DNA from: CADCTQ01 sp963844325
GTDB taxonomy: Bacteria; Bacteroidota; Bacteroidia; Cytophagales; 172606-1
Length of the DNA: 64,000 nucleotides
Direction: 5' to 3'
Assembly (NCBI GenBank): GCA_963844325.1
Contig: CAWJNV010000001.1
Span: forward strand, 806,001-870,000
Made by a program: the position numbers and the translations under genes. A model generated the notes under the pieces. That model was given only the letters and a program-made list of their open reading frames with translations. It did no database searches and was not told where the DNA came from. Positions 26,839 to 35,580 of this stretch are shown here, in pieces (within the stretch, counting starts at the first letter, position 1; every line of letters starts with the position of its first letter).

Positions 26839-28642
26839 ATTGCGGCAACATAAACGTTTCTAAACGATTACATACTGTGTTTGCATCAAAGAACCCGTGT
26901 CCTTCTCCTTCGTAGAAGTACACCTTACCGGCCGTCGGCTTTGCGTTGACCGCATTGATGCGGTTATGGATCAGCCTGGCGTGCATCATGGTGGTGAGCG
27001 GGTCCTGCGTGCCTTGGTGAATTTCAAAGGGAGGCATCCGTTCGAGGAAAAAATAGGGAGAACTGGCGATCAATCTTTTTCTGATGTCCCCGGCCGGGGC
27101 GGAAGGTGTAAAAAATACCGCCGGATAGGAGTCGTGAAGTGGCCGTTGCCCATAGGCCTCTTTGTCCAGGAAGTTGGTGTGCGTAGAAATCGCAATAACG
27201 TAATCCACTTTTTGGGAAAGTGCACCGATAATCAGTCCGACGGTTGCGCCCCGGCTTGCTCCCATAGCCAGTACTTTAACGTCTCCTTCGGGCCGGTAAA
27301 GCGATTTTACGCTCTCCAGGAAAAACAGGGCATCTTCGGCGGGGCCCAGCCAGGCATCCATTGAATACCCCGACGACCGGAAGCAGAAGTTTTCCCCCCG
27401 CACCGCATTGCCCCGGAAGGAAGGCATTGCCACGATGTACCGCCGGTAAACATCATTGCAACCCAGCAGTGATTTTAGTTCTCTTTTTAAAAAATCCGTG
27501 GTAAAGACGTCATACTGAGCCGATTTGCCGGGGAGCAACAAAAGAATGGGAGCAGTATTTACATTCAGGCCGGGTTGTACATAGACGAAGCCGTAGTGTT
27601 TCAGCCCGTTCACCTGATGAGAGATCACTTGCAGGGTACCGTCTTCCGCAAAAGCTTCCTTTTCTACCCGGACGTTTTTCGGCGAGGAATCCTTCTGGCT
27701 CCATTCGCGCGTGACGGCATCCAGTTCTTGCTGATCGGGTGGCCTGAAAAGCTGCTCAAGCGAAATGCCCGGGTCAGCATTCACCGGATAACTGACCGCC
27801 TGATCGAAGTTGACGCAGCCATTCGTACCGAGCTTCACCAGTTGAATGACCTCCCGGTTGGTGGATAAAAAGTAGAAATCCAACACAATGGTGTACACGA
27901 CGAAGACGATCAAAAGCCGGTATTTGCAAAGGAAGAGTATTGTGAGAGGGAGAAAAACCACGACTGGAATGCCATAGAAAATCAGGAACGAAAGAAACTG
28001 GTGGGACAACGTCCCGGGAAACTGCCATCTCCATGCCCAATACGTAATGAGCGAAACGGCAATGGCAAGACAAGCAAAGACTTCCCGCGTTCTCTCTTTC
28101 TTCCCGGCAGTCAGCAGCAGGTACGGCAGGGACATGGCAAAGACCATGAATACCCAGCCATAGTAAACAAATTTCGCGTCTCCCTCCACGATGCGAAATA
28201 CACTGCCCAGACCGTACAGCGTAAGCATGCTTGAAATAACGACCAGCACCGCTGCCAACCGCCGGTAGCCGCGGTGGGAGGTGGTAGCCAGGGTTTGTAA
28301 GCTGCCGGCTGCAAACAAGAGCACAATCAGAAATCCAACCAGCAGCAAAAGAAGTTGCCAGCCGGATAACGTAACCATGCTTCTGTCGATTGCAATACTG
28401 AAGGCATTGACGACGGTGACCAGAACAACGAAAAAGCCCAACAGCAGCAGCCCAAAATCAAAGTCGAGTTTGCCGGTAGCTTTTAGCTGCCGAATGGCTT
28501 CCTTTAAGGGAACTGTTGCCAAAGCGAGGCAGCCGGTTAGGACCAGCAGGGCCCCCATCTTCGTTTCTGCGCCAATGGTGGCAGCCAGCCCGGCAAATAC
28601 GAACAGCAAAGAAAAAAATAACAGGACCAGGTTGTTCTTCAT
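26831..28642 (-). CDS. Multi-TM membrane protein fused to an alpha/beta hydrolase
   Basis: 603 aa. The first 260 residues hold about eight transmembrane helices. The C-terminal 320 residues are an alpha/beta-hydrolase fold resembling prolyl-oligopeptidase or dienelactone-hydrolase types: a nucleophile elbow GASRGA, an Asp in HQGTQDPLTT, and a late His in GEGHGF, giving a plausible Ser-Asp-His triad. The domain should face the periplasm or cytoplasm depending on helix count, which I cannot settle. Base composition is clearly lower in GC than the neighbours, as is the small downstream gene, suggesting a transferred pair. Substrate unknown. Confidence 0.8.
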   Translation of the reverse strand: MKNNLVLLFFSLLFVFAGLAATIGAETKMGALLVLTGCLALATVPLKEAIRQLKATGKLDFDFGLLLLGFFVVLVTVVNAFSIAIDRSMVTLSGWQLLLLLVGFLIVLLFAAGSLQTLATTSHRGYRRLAAVLVVISSMLTLYGLGSVFRIVEGDAKFVYYGWVFMVFAMSLPYLLLTAGKKERTREVFACLAIAVSLITYWAWRWQFPGTLSHQFLSFLIFYGIPVVVFLPLTILFLCKYRLLIVFVVYTIVLDFYFLSTNREVIQLVKLGTNGCVNFDQAVSYPVNADPGISLEQLFRPPDQQELDAVTREWSQKDSSPKNVRVEKEAFAEDGTLQVISHQVNGLKHYGFVYVQPGLNVNTAPILLLLPGKSAQYDVFTTDFLKRELKSLLGCNDVYRRYIVAMPSFRGNAVRGENFCFRSSGYSMDAWLGPAEDALFFLESVKSLYRPEGDVKVLAMGASRGATVGLIIGALSQKVDYVIAISTHTNFLDKEAYGQRPLHDSYPAVFFTPSAPAGDIRKRLIASSPYFFLERMPPFEIHQGTQDPLTTMMHARLIHNRINAVNAKPTAGKVYFYEGEGHGFFDANTVCNRLETFMLPQYE

Positions 28643-28690
28643 GCGGTTTATGCTTGGTCGAAAGTACAGTAACCCGTACTCTCTTCCTTT

Positions 28691-29599
28691 TTACCCCCCC
28701 ATCACCGGCGTAACCGTGTAGCCGGCCTTGCGCAGCAGGCGGACCATGCCGTCGGGGCCGCCCAGGTGCCCGGCGCCGAAGGCAAAGAACGTAGGCTTTT
28801 CACGGGCGGCCTTCTCCACCAGGGGCACCCAGCGGTTGTTGCGGTCGGTCACCAGCAGTTGGTCGTACTTGCCCAGGCCCGACGACTGGGAAGTAACGAT
28901 TTGTTGCAGCGCCTCAATGTCGCCCTGCTTGTAGAGTTGCAGCAGGTTTTTGAACTCTTCCTTCGACTTGCCCGCGTTCCGGAGGCTTTCCACGAGCATG
29001 TCCGCCTGGTCTTTGTAGGGAATCTTGTCGAAAAAGGCCAGTTGTTCCTCAACCGTTTCGAGTCCTTTTACTTCAGTGCCCTTCGCCTTGGCCAGTTCCG
29101 CCAGGGAAGTTTCCCAGGAGGCGGGCTGGCAATCCATCACGGCGGGCAGCATCATGGAGGTGAGGAAGAAGGGTTTGATGTTTTTCATCAGGCCCAGCGG
29201 CAAGCCGAGTGAATCCGAAAAGTACCCTTCCACGAGTTGGTAGTCCGCTTCGCTCAGCAGCGACTGGAGGGTAGTGCCGTCCTGCATGAACAGCAAACCC
29301 TGCATGCTCATCAGCCCTTGCAGGCCCCCCAGCATGTTGGGGTCGTCGAAGTCCAGTTCCAGGTAGAGTTGCCCCGAGGCCCCGAGCCGCGACTTGATGT
29401 TTTCGGTCATGGCGAGGTCTTCGGAACACACGGCGTGAATGGTGCCAAACAGGTACGAGGGTGCCGGCAATCCCTTGCCCGACACCTCCCACAACACCGT
29501 TTTCTCCAGGGGCGCCGACCCCTGCGGTTTGGCCGCCGGCCGGCAGAACGTGAGCAGGAGCCCGCAACTGATGAGCAATGCGTATCTGATACTTTGCAT
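28691..29599 (-). CDS. TraB/GumN-family lipoprotein
   Basis: About 302 aa from ATG 29599; the upstream in-frame ATGs precede no signal. The signal peptide has a lipobox-like end (LLISCGLLLTFC). The TraB/GumN domain shows YLFGTIHAVCSEDLAM near the N-terminus and FGAGHLGGPDGMVRLLRKAGY at the C-terminus, with conserved His and Glu residues of the family that may bind metal. Some relatives are erythromycin-esterase-like or Tiki-like metallohydrolases, but the role here is not known. Divergent from the SpoIIE-type phosphatase gene. Confidence 0.88.
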   Translation of the reverse strand: MQSIRYALLISCGLLLTFCRPAAKPQGSAPLEKTVLWEVSGKGLPAPSYLFGTIHAVCSEDLAMTENIKSRLGASGQLYLELDFDDPNMLGGLQGLMSMQGLLFMQDGTTLQSLLSEADYQLVEGYFSDSLGLPLGLMKNIKPFFLTSMMLPAVMDCQPASWETSLAELAKAKGTEVKGLETVEEQLAFFDKIPYKDQADMLVESLRNAGKSKEEFKNLLQLYKQGDIEALQQIVTSQSSGLGKYDQLLVTDRNNRWVPLVEKAAREKPTFFAFGAGHLGGPDGMVRLLRKAGYTVTPVMGG

Positions 29600-29607
29600 G
29601 ATTGAGA

Positions 29608-29706
29608 TGACTACCGGATTAGTTGACGACATGACCAAATGATTGAATGAGCGAATGACGGGATCACGTAGTCCGGTACTCATTTAATCCTGTAATCACG
29701 CAATCA
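29608..29706. repeat. Inverted repeat built of 8-bp units
   Basis: The left arm has ATGACCAA, ATGATTGA, ATGAGCGA, ATGACGGG in 8-bp steps. The right arm has CATTTAAT, CCTGTAAT, CACGCAAT, CATTACGA. The core between them (ATCACGTAGTCCGGTACT) partly matches, reversed, the cores at 31106 and 32126. Confidence 0.6.
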
Positions 29707-29886
29707 TTACGAATAACTCAAAAACTTTCCCTTCCGTAGAAGGAAGTACCGTGCCTTTCCATTCCATCGCCCAAACCCCTCTTCCGGAAGCGGTCCTTTG
29801 GCTAAGATAACGGTTCGCACGCCAGCGTCCATTCCCTTGAGAGTAAATTTTTGCGTATTTTCCGCGGCCACACTGTAACCAATCGT

Positions 29887-31104
29887 ATGAACGGGAAACA
29901 AACTGACCCTATCCACCAACTCCGTTTGAAGGAGATTGAACTGAATGCCCTGCTGGAAGTAACCCTTGCCATCAACAACAACCTGCCCGAAGATGCCCTC
30001 TATAAAATCTATAACTTCATCCTGCGGGCCAACCTGAAAATCCAGAAGCTGCTCCTCTGTCTCCGCGAGGACATCTGGCAGTTCAAAGTGAGCTTCGGCA
30101 CCCGGCACGACTTTTACGAAATCCACCAGGCCATCTCCGAGATCAACATCCGCGAGGTGACGCCGGTAAGCAAGGTGTCCCTGCCCGAAGCCTTCCGGGA
30201 GTTCGACCTGGTAATCCCGGTGTTTCACAAGGACGCCATCCTGGCGTACGTGTTCGTGGACGGCCTCGACGCGGGCAGCAGCACGGGGGTAACCTTCCTG
30301 CAAACGCTGACCAACATCATCGTGGTCGCCATTGAGAACAAAAAGCTGGCCCGCCGCCAGCTGGCCCAGGAAGCGTTTAACCGTGAGCTGGAAATTGCCC
30401 AGCAGGTGCAGACAATGCTGTTCCCCAAAAACCTGCCCAACACCGACAAGCTGATGGTCAAGGCCGACTACTTCCCGCACTACTCAGTGGGCGGCGACTA
30501 CTACGACTTCGTCCGGATCACCAAAGACTGTTTCCTGATGTGCGTGGCCGACGTGTCGGGCAAGGGCGTGCCGGCGGCCCTGCTCATGTCCAACTTCCAG
30601 GCTTCGCTGCGCATCCTGGCCCGGCAAACGGTGGACCTCAAACAGATTGTCCGCGAACTGAACTATACCCTGTACCAGGTGTCGGGCGGCGAACGGTTCA
30701 TCACGCTGTTCTGCGCCATCTACGACCGCGAAGCCCGCAAGCTGGTGTACATCAACGCGGGGCACAACGCCCCGGTGCTCTGCAACGGCGGGCAAAAGCC
30801 CCAGCTGCTCGAAAAAGGCACCACGGTGCTCGGCATTTTTCACCCGCTGCCCTTCCTGGAAGAAACCGTGCTTGAAGACGTGGGTTCGTTCCTGCTGTTT
30901 TCGTACACCGACGGGCTGGTGGAGGTGACCAATGAACGCGACGAGGAGTTTGGCGGCGACCGCATCTACGAAATGATCGAACGCCACCGCGACGACTCCC
31001 CGGAGAGCATTCACCGCCGCGTGATTGCCGCCGTGGAGGCGCACCGGGCCAGCATGGTGTACACCGATGACGTCACGCTGCTGACGGTAAAGGTGCAGGA
31101 GTAA
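29887..31104 (+). CDS. PP2C/SpoIIE-type serine phosphatase with N-terminal sensor region
   Basis: 405 aa from ATG 29887. Residues 1-170 form a GAF-like sensor region, a linker helix follows (RQLAQEAFNRELEIAQQVQ), and residues about 185-405 are a SpoIIE/RsbU phosphatase domain. Metal-binding Asp motifs are visible (GGDYYDF, ADVSGKGVPAALLM, YINAGHNAP, SYTDGLVE). Such enzymes dephosphorylate anti-anti-sigma proteins in partner-switching networks. No STAS or RsbW-like gene is adjacent, so its partners are elsewhere. Confidence 0.92.
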   Translation: MNGKQTDPIHQLRLKEIELNALLEVTLAINNNLPEDALYKIYNFILRANLKIQKLLLCLREDIWQFKVSFGTRHDFYEIHQAISEINIREVTPVSKVSLPEAFREFDLVIPVFHKDAILAYVFVDGLDAGSSTGVTFLQTLTNIIVVAIENKKLARRQLAQEAFNRELEIAQQVQTMLFPKNLPNTDKLMVKADYFPHYSVGGDYYDFVRITKDCFLMCVADVSGKGVPAALLMSNFQASLRILARQTVDLKQIVRELNYTLYQVSGGERFITLFCAIYDREARKLVYINAGHNAPVLCNGGQKPQLLEKGTTVLGIFHPLPFLEETVLEDVGSFLLFSYTDGLVEVTNERDEEFGGDRIYEMIERHRDDSPESIHRRVIAAVEAHRASMVYTDDVTLLTVKVQE

Positions 31105-31105
31105 C

Positions 31106-31232
31106 GTTAGTCAATGGTGCATTAGTCATTGGTTGATTGGTCATTGGGTACGCGTAAGTTGTCGAATCCGAATGACCAATGACTAATGCACCATTGACCA
31201 CTGACCAATCAACCAATGACTATTGACCAATG
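31106..31232. repeat. Inverted repeat built of 7-bp units, left of chaN
   Basis: Heptamers of the TGGTCAT/AGTCATT type form the left arm and ATGACCA/CAATGAC types the right arm. Between them lies the core GGGTACGCGTAAGTTGTCG followed by AATCCGAATGAC. The element at 32126 carries the same core in the opposite direction. Confidence 0.8.
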
Positions 31233-31244
31233 ACCATCGTGGTT

Positions 31245-32123
31245 ATGCGATTTTTAATCCTGCTGGTGAGTTGCGGGCTGCTGGGGGCATTCGTGCCGGT
31301 GAAGCCGGCGTACCGGCTCTTTACGGGCCAGGGCAAGGAAATACTGTACGAAGAACTGGTGAAACGCTTGCAGGAGGCCGACGTGGTGCTGTTCGGCGAA
31401 CTGCACAACAACCCCATCTGCCACTGGCTCGAACTGGAGATCAGCAAGGACATGCACCGCGACAAGGGCAACAAGCTGGTGCTGGGCGCCGAAATGTTCG
31501 AGGCCGACGACCAGTTGGTGCTCGACGAGTACCTGCGGGGCATGATGACCGGGCAGCAGTTCCAGAACGAGGCCAAGGTGTGGCGCAATTTCGAAACCGA
31601 CTACAAACCGCTGCTCGACTTTGCCAAGGGGAACCGCATTGCTTTTATTGCCACCAACGTGCCGCGCCGCTACGCCAGCCTGGTGTCCAAGGCGGACCTG
31701 GGGGCCCTCAACAGCCTGCCCCGGGAGGCCCGCCAGTGGATTGCCCCGCTGCCCATTGCCGTGGACCTCACACTGCCCGGCTACAAGAACATGCTGACGG
31801 TGGTGGAGGGGCACGGGCACGGCAACAACAGCGGGGCCAGCCTCGAAAATTTCGCCAAAGCCCAGGCCGTAAAAGACGCCACCATGGCCCATTTCATCCT
31901 CCGGAATTGCAGCATCGGCCAGACCTTCCTGCACTTCAACGGGGCTTACCACTCCCAGAACTACGAGGGCATCGTGTGGTACCTCAAAAAGCAGAACCCC
32001 GACCTTAAAATCGTTACGATCCACTCACTGGAGCAGGACGACCTGTCGGCCCTCGACAAGCCGGGCCAGGGTACCGCCGACTTCGTACTGGCCGTCCCGG
32101 CCGGCATGACGAAAACGCACTGA
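31245..32123 (+). CDS. ChaN-family (heme/iron-associated) lipoprotein-like protein
   Basis: 292 aa from ATG 31245, chosen because it begins the signal sequence MRFLILLVSCGLLGAF (Cys10 could be lipidated). The ChaN domain has VVLFGELHNNPICHWLEL, LVLGAEMFEADDQ and late motifs FLHFNGAYHSQNYEGI. ChaN of Campylobacter is an iron-regulated heme-binding lipoprotein; a heme or iron role here is by homology only. Inverted copies of one short repeat bracket the gene (31106-31232 and 32126-32275). Confidence 0.88.
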   Translation: MRFLILLVSCGLLGAFVPVKPAYRLFTGQGKEILYEELVKRLQEADVVLFGELHNNPICHWLELEISKDMHRDKGNKLVLGAEMFEADDQLVLDEYLRGMMTGQQFQNEAKVWRNFETDYKPLLDFAKGNRIAFIATNVPRRYASLVSKADLGALNSLPREARQWIAPLPIAVDLTLPGYKNMLTVVEGHGHGNNSGASLENFAKAQAVKDATMAHFILRNCSIGQTFLHFNGAYHSQNYEGIVWYLKKQNPDLKIVTIHSLEQDDLSALDKPGQGTADFVLAVPAGMTKTH

Positions 32124-32125
32124 GA

Positions 32126-32275
32126 ATGGTCATTTGTCAATGGTCATTGGTCAATGGTCAATGGTCAATGGTCAATGGTCATTTGTCATTCGGACCCGAC
32201 ACCTTACGCGTACCCATTGACCAATGACTATTGACTATTGACCATTGACCAATGACCAATGCACCAATGACTACT
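32126..32275. repeat. Inverted repeat built of 7-bp units, right of chaN
   Basis: At least eight ATGGTCA-type heptamers, then the core (TTCGGACCCGACACCTTACG, CGTACCCATTGA), then complementary heptamers. The core is the reverse complement of the one at 31106 with few differences. Confidence 0.85.
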
Positions 32276-32276
32276 A

Positions 32277-33791
32277 TTAATTCCTCAAATACACTTTAAA
32301 CGTACTCCCCGTTCCTTCTTCGCTTTCGACTTCGATGTAGCCGTCGTTGTTTTCGACGATGCGCTTGACGATGTAGAGGCCGATGCCCGAGCCTTCCACG
32401 TGGGTGTGGAAGCGTTTGAACATCCGGAAGAGTTTTTCTTTGTGGGCCTCCCGGATGCCCAGGCCGTTGTCTTTGATGGTGAGCAGGATGTATTCGCCGT
32501 CGGGCCGGCTGCGGACCTCCACGACGGGCGGCACCCCCGGCCGCTGGTACTTGATGGCGTTGGTGAGCAGGTTGTAGAAGATGCTGCGGAGGTTTTTCTT
32601 CTGGAACCGAATTCCCGGCACGGTGAAGTCGGTGGTGATGACGGCGCCGGTCTGGACAATGGCCGGGGTCAGGTCGTGCTGCACCTCCGCCAGCACCGTG
32701 TCGAAAGCCTGGACCTCGGCTTCCTCCTCCATGTTTTTCTGCACCTTGGCAATCTCAGTGAGGTCGTTGATGGTGTGCTTGAGCTTCAGGGCGGACTGGT
32801 CGAGCAGGACCAGCAGCATTTCCTCGGTTTCGCCCACCTGCTTGTCCAGGCGTTTGTGGAGCTGGCCGGCCAGCCCTTCGATGTTGGCAACGGGTCCCTT
32901 CAGGTCGTGGGAAGCCGTGTAGATGAAGTTGTCCAGGTCGGTGTTGATGCGCACCAGTTCGCGGTTTTTCTGCTCCAGCACCGTGTGTTGCAGCTTCTGG
33001 TCGTGGATGTCGGTGAGGGTACACACCCACAACCCCGGCAGCGTGGCCGTCCGTACGGGCAGGGCCCGGGCCAGGTGCCAGCGGTAATGGCCCCCGGCGT
33101 TGCGCAAACACAGTTCCTGTTCGAAGGGTTGCTGCCCGGCCAGGGCCTCCCGCCACGCCGCCAGGGCAGCCGGCAGTTGGCGCGGCAGCACGGCCTTTTC
33201 GAGGGCCCGTTCCAGGGAGCCTTCGAAGGGCAGGCCGGTGTACTGGTACCACCGCTGGTTGAAGAAGCGGGCCGTGCCGTCGGACCGGTTGGTCCACACC
33301 AGTTGGGGCAGCGTTTCGGTGAGGGCCTCAAACTCCCGGAAAGCTTCAATGGTACGGTCTTTTTCCTGGAGGGCCAGCACCTGGGCCCGCAGTTCCTGGT
33401 TTACCCGCACCCACTGGGCAGCCGTAGGAATGGCGATGATGTTGGGCGTGATCTTCACCAGCACCACGGCCGTACCAATGGAAGCCAGCGCCGTAATGAT
33501 GCGGGCCACCGAGTCGGCCCGGTAGATGGGGTTCCAGATCGTAACCACGTCGAACACGTGGGTGATGCCGCAGCCGAAGATGAACACGGCAAACAACACC
33601 ATCACCCAGATGAACTTAAAATCCTGCCGCTTGCGGAAAATGTAGATCAGCGTGAGCGGAATGGCGCAGTAGGCCATGGCAATGATGCCGTCGGAAACGG
33701 CGTGCGACCACAGGATGTAGGGCTCCCAGAAGTAACAATGCCCGTGCGGCATGAAGTCACGGCTGCCGACCTGGTGAAAAACGGTTTCCAT
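32277..33791 (-). CDS. Sensor histidine kinase with ethylene-receptor (ETR1)-type membrane domain and PAS
   Basis: 504 aa. Residues about 18-115 form three membrane helices matching the ethylene-binding domain of plant ETR1. Every position I recall as important in ETR1 is present at a constant offset of nine: Asp34 (ETR1 D25), Ala40 (A31), Tyr41 (Y32), Ile44-Pro45 (I35-P36), Ile71 (I62), and the copper ligands Cys74 and His78 (C65, H69) in FGCGITH. A PAS domain follows (about 145-265, ETLPQLVWTNRSDG), then a kinase core with H box YTASHDLKGPVANI (His near 294), N box LLTNAIKYQ, G1 DNGLGI and G2 GSGIGLYIVKRI. Met14 (33752) could be the true start. No response regulator is adjacent. Relatives occur in cyanobacteria, where one (SynEtr1) does sense ethylene; binding here is predicted, not shown. 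Confidence 0.92.
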   Translation of the reverse strand: METVFHQVGSRDFMPHGHCYFWEPYILWSHAVSDGIIAMAYCAIPLTLIYIFRKRQDFKFIWVMVLFAVFIFGCGITHVFDVVTIWNPIYRADSVARIITALASIGTAVVLVKITPNIIAIPTAAQWVRVNQELRAQVLALQEKDRTIEAFREFEALTETLPQLVWTNRSDGTARFFNQRWYQYTGLPFEGSLERALEKAVLPRQLPAALAAWREALAGQQPFEQELCLRNAGGHYRWHLARALPVRTATLPGLWVCTLTDIHDQKLQHTVLEQKNRELVRINTDLDNFIYTASHDLKGPVANIEGLAGQLHKRLDKQVGETEEMLLVLLDQSALKLKHTINDLTEIAKVQKNMEEEAEVQAFDTVLAEVQHDLTPAIVQTGAVITTDFTVPGIRFQKKNLRSIFYNLLTNAIKYQRPGVPPVVEVRSRPDGEYILLTIKDNGLGIREAHKEKLFRMFKRFHTHVEGSGIGLYIVKRIVENNDGYIEVESEEGTGSTFKVYLRN

Positions 33792-33838
33792 GTTGCAAGG
33801 GGCTTTGGGTACGGAGTATCGCCCAAATTACGCAACGC

Positions 33839-35089
33839 TTAGGAAACCTGCCTGATGTTGCGGACGATCCACACGCAGCTGAGCGCCGTAACGGCCGCAA
33901 ACACCCCCACCCAGCCGAAGTGCAGGATGCGGCCGCCTTCGCCCTGCGCAATGATCATTCCGCCGATGAAAGAAGCGCAGCCGGCAGTAACGTCCCGCAG
34001 GGCCGCATTGATGCTCATGAAGCCGGCCCGCGTCTGCGGCGCCACGCTGGAAGTAACCAGGGTAGTAGCCGGCACCATGCGGGCATTGTTGAAAATGAAG
34101 AAGAAGGCAAACACGATGAGGGCCACCGGAATGGGCGTATCGCCCAGGTTGGTGATGATGAGCATGGGAATGACGGCCAGTACGCACGACACCGTGAATA
34201 CCCGGATGTTGCCGTAGCGGTCGGACAGCCGGCCCGCCAGCAGGGAGGCGAAGAAGCCGACGATGCCGCCCGAGAGGTACACGTAAAACAACTCCGACTG
34301 TTTGAAGCCCACGTTGGAGACGATGAACATGGCCAGGTACGGGATGATCGAAAAGGCCGACAGCATGAGCACGGCCATCAGGGCCAGGGACCACTGCTGG
34401 CTCGGGGTGTTCGTAATGGTCCGGATGGCCGCCAGCGGGTCTTTGCGCTGCCCGTTGAGGTGGCCCCGCATTGCCGGAATGGCCCAGATGCCGACCCCCA
34501 GAAACACCACGCTGAGCCCCGCCAGGATGAAAAAGGGCCCGTGCCAGTTGAAGCGCCCCGGGTCGGCCACGTACAGCGCCAGCGGCACGCCGATGCTGGA
34601 GGCAAACGAAAATGCCGACATCACGGCCCCGGTGGCACGGCCCCGCCGCTCGAACGGAATGGCGTCGCCGATGATCACCAGCACCAGGGCGCCGAGCATG
34701 CCGCCGAAAGCGCCCGTCAGGATGCGGGCCGTCATCAGGATGCCGTACGTGGGGGCAATGGCGCAGCAGAACGTGCCGACGATAAAGCCCGCGTACAGGC
34801 TAAGCAGGGCGGTTTTGCGGTCGAACCGGTCGATGAAGAAGGAGCCCACGAAGCCGAAGATGCCGGCGCTGAACGTGTAGGCCGATACCAGCAGGCCAAA
34901 CTGGCGGGCGTCGATGCCGAAAGCCTGGCGGAGCTGGTCGCCCAGCGGCATCATCACCACGAAGTCCATCACGTGCGTAAACTGGATTACGGCCAGGATG
35001 AGCAGCAGGAGGCGCTCCTGGAGGGGAGTGAGGCCGGCGGGCGTTTTTTCTGCGTTGATTTTTTCTTCAGTGGTTTGTATGGTATTCAT
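33839..35089 (-). CDS. MFS transporter, drug/sugar efflux type
   Basis: 416 aa with 12 predicted membrane helices. N-terminal features fit the DHA1/arabinose-efflux group: QFTHVMDFVVMMPLGDQL in TM1, FIDRFDRKTALL as the loop 2-3 motif, and ARILTGAFGGMLGAL in TM4. Expected to export a small compound using the proton gradient; the substrate is not predictable. It stands 47 bp upstream of the ETR1-like kinase on the same strand and could be co-transcribed with it. Confidence 0.9.
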   Translation of the reverse strand: MNTIQTTEEKINAEKTPAGLTPLQERLLLLILAVIQFTHVMDFVVMMPLGDQLRQAFGIDARQFGLLVSAYTFSAGIFGFVGSFFIDRFDRKTALLSLYAGFIVGTFCCAIAPTYGILMTARILTGAFGGMLGALVLVIIGDAIPFERRGRATGAVMSAFSFASSIGVPLALYVADPGRFNWHGPFFILAGLSVVFLGVGIWAIPAMRGHLNGQRKDPLAAIRTITNTPSQQWSLALMAVLMLSAFSIIPYLAMFIVSNVGFKQSELFYVYLSGGIVGFFASLLAGRLSDRYGNIRVFTVSCVLAVIPMLIITNLGDTPIPVALIVFAFFFIFNNARMVPATTLVTSSVAPQTRAGFMSINAALRDVTAGCASFIGGMIIAQGEGGRILHFGWVGVFAAVTALSCVWIVRNIRQVS

Positions 35090-35114
35090 GCGTTGGTTGG
35101 TTTCTTGCTGGCTG

Positions 35115-35134
35115 AGACGCGATGAATCGCGTCT
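35115..35134. repeat. Perfect hairpin AGACGCGAT-GA-ATCGCGTCT
   Basis: 9-bp arms directly abutting the stop of the IscA-like gene. There is no T-run on the gene's strand. It resembles short palindromes common between genes in this phylum. Confidence 0.5.
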
Positions 35135-35452
35135 TTACCGGTCACTGTTCACTTCCCGGTTGTGGAAGACAAAGCCGCTTTCCTCGCCGGTCTGGTAGTC
35201 CAGTTCGAGGCCCAGTACGTACATGAGGTGCTTCTTTTCGATAAAAACCGGGATTTCCTCCACCTGGTAAGTTTGGTCGGTAGATTTGGGCGTGTCGAAG
35301 CCGAGCAGGAACGAGGCCCCGGCGCAGCCCCCGCCTTTGGTGCCCACGCGCAGCCCGTACGTGCCCGTAGAGATGCCTTTCTGGTAAATGATCTGCCGGA
35401 TCTGCGACAGGGCGGCCGGTGTAATAATCACCGGGCATTGCGTATCCTTCAT
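35135..35452 (-). CDS. HesB/IscA-like protein lacking the C-terminal cysteines
   Basis: 105 aa from ATG 35452. The fold motifs of A-type iron-sulfur carriers are present (YGLRVGTKGGGCAGASFLLGFD, then VFIEKKHLMYVLGLELDY). The usual C-terminal Cys-Gly-Cys ligand pair is absent: the protein ends EESGFVFHNREVNSDR. Only the first cluster-ligand Cys (in GGGCAG) remains. Bacteroidota contain similar proteins, so this is probably a divergent branch rather than a damaged gene. Cluster delivery is doubtful; iron binding or a structural role is possible. Confidence 0.85.
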   Translation of the reverse strand: MKDTQCPVIITPAALSQIRQIIYQKGISTGTYGLRVGTKGGGCAGASFLLGFDTPKSTDQTYQVEEIPVFIEKKHLMYVLGLELDYQTGEESGFVFHNREVNSDR

Positions 35453-35526
35453 AACGAGCATAGGGTCGGGAAGCCTTTCCAGGTGTTGTAAGTTTACCGG
35501 ATTTTAAGGAGTGCGTGAATTTTAAT

Positions 35527-35534
35527 TAGCTTTG
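35527..35534 (+). promoter_or_regulatory. Candidate -7 box (TAGCTTTG)
   Basis: Fits TAnnTTTG, 46 bp upstream of the ATG at 35581. No convincing -33 TTTG at the expected distance. Confidence 0.4.
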
Positions 35535-35580
35535 AAACAAGCAATTCAGCCAATAAATTCATTGCCCTTCCCAAACCAGC

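Noticed and set aside
35115..35134. Terminator of the IscA-like gene
   Set aside because: The hairpin is perfect but no T-run follows on the gene's strand, so it is listed as a repeat.
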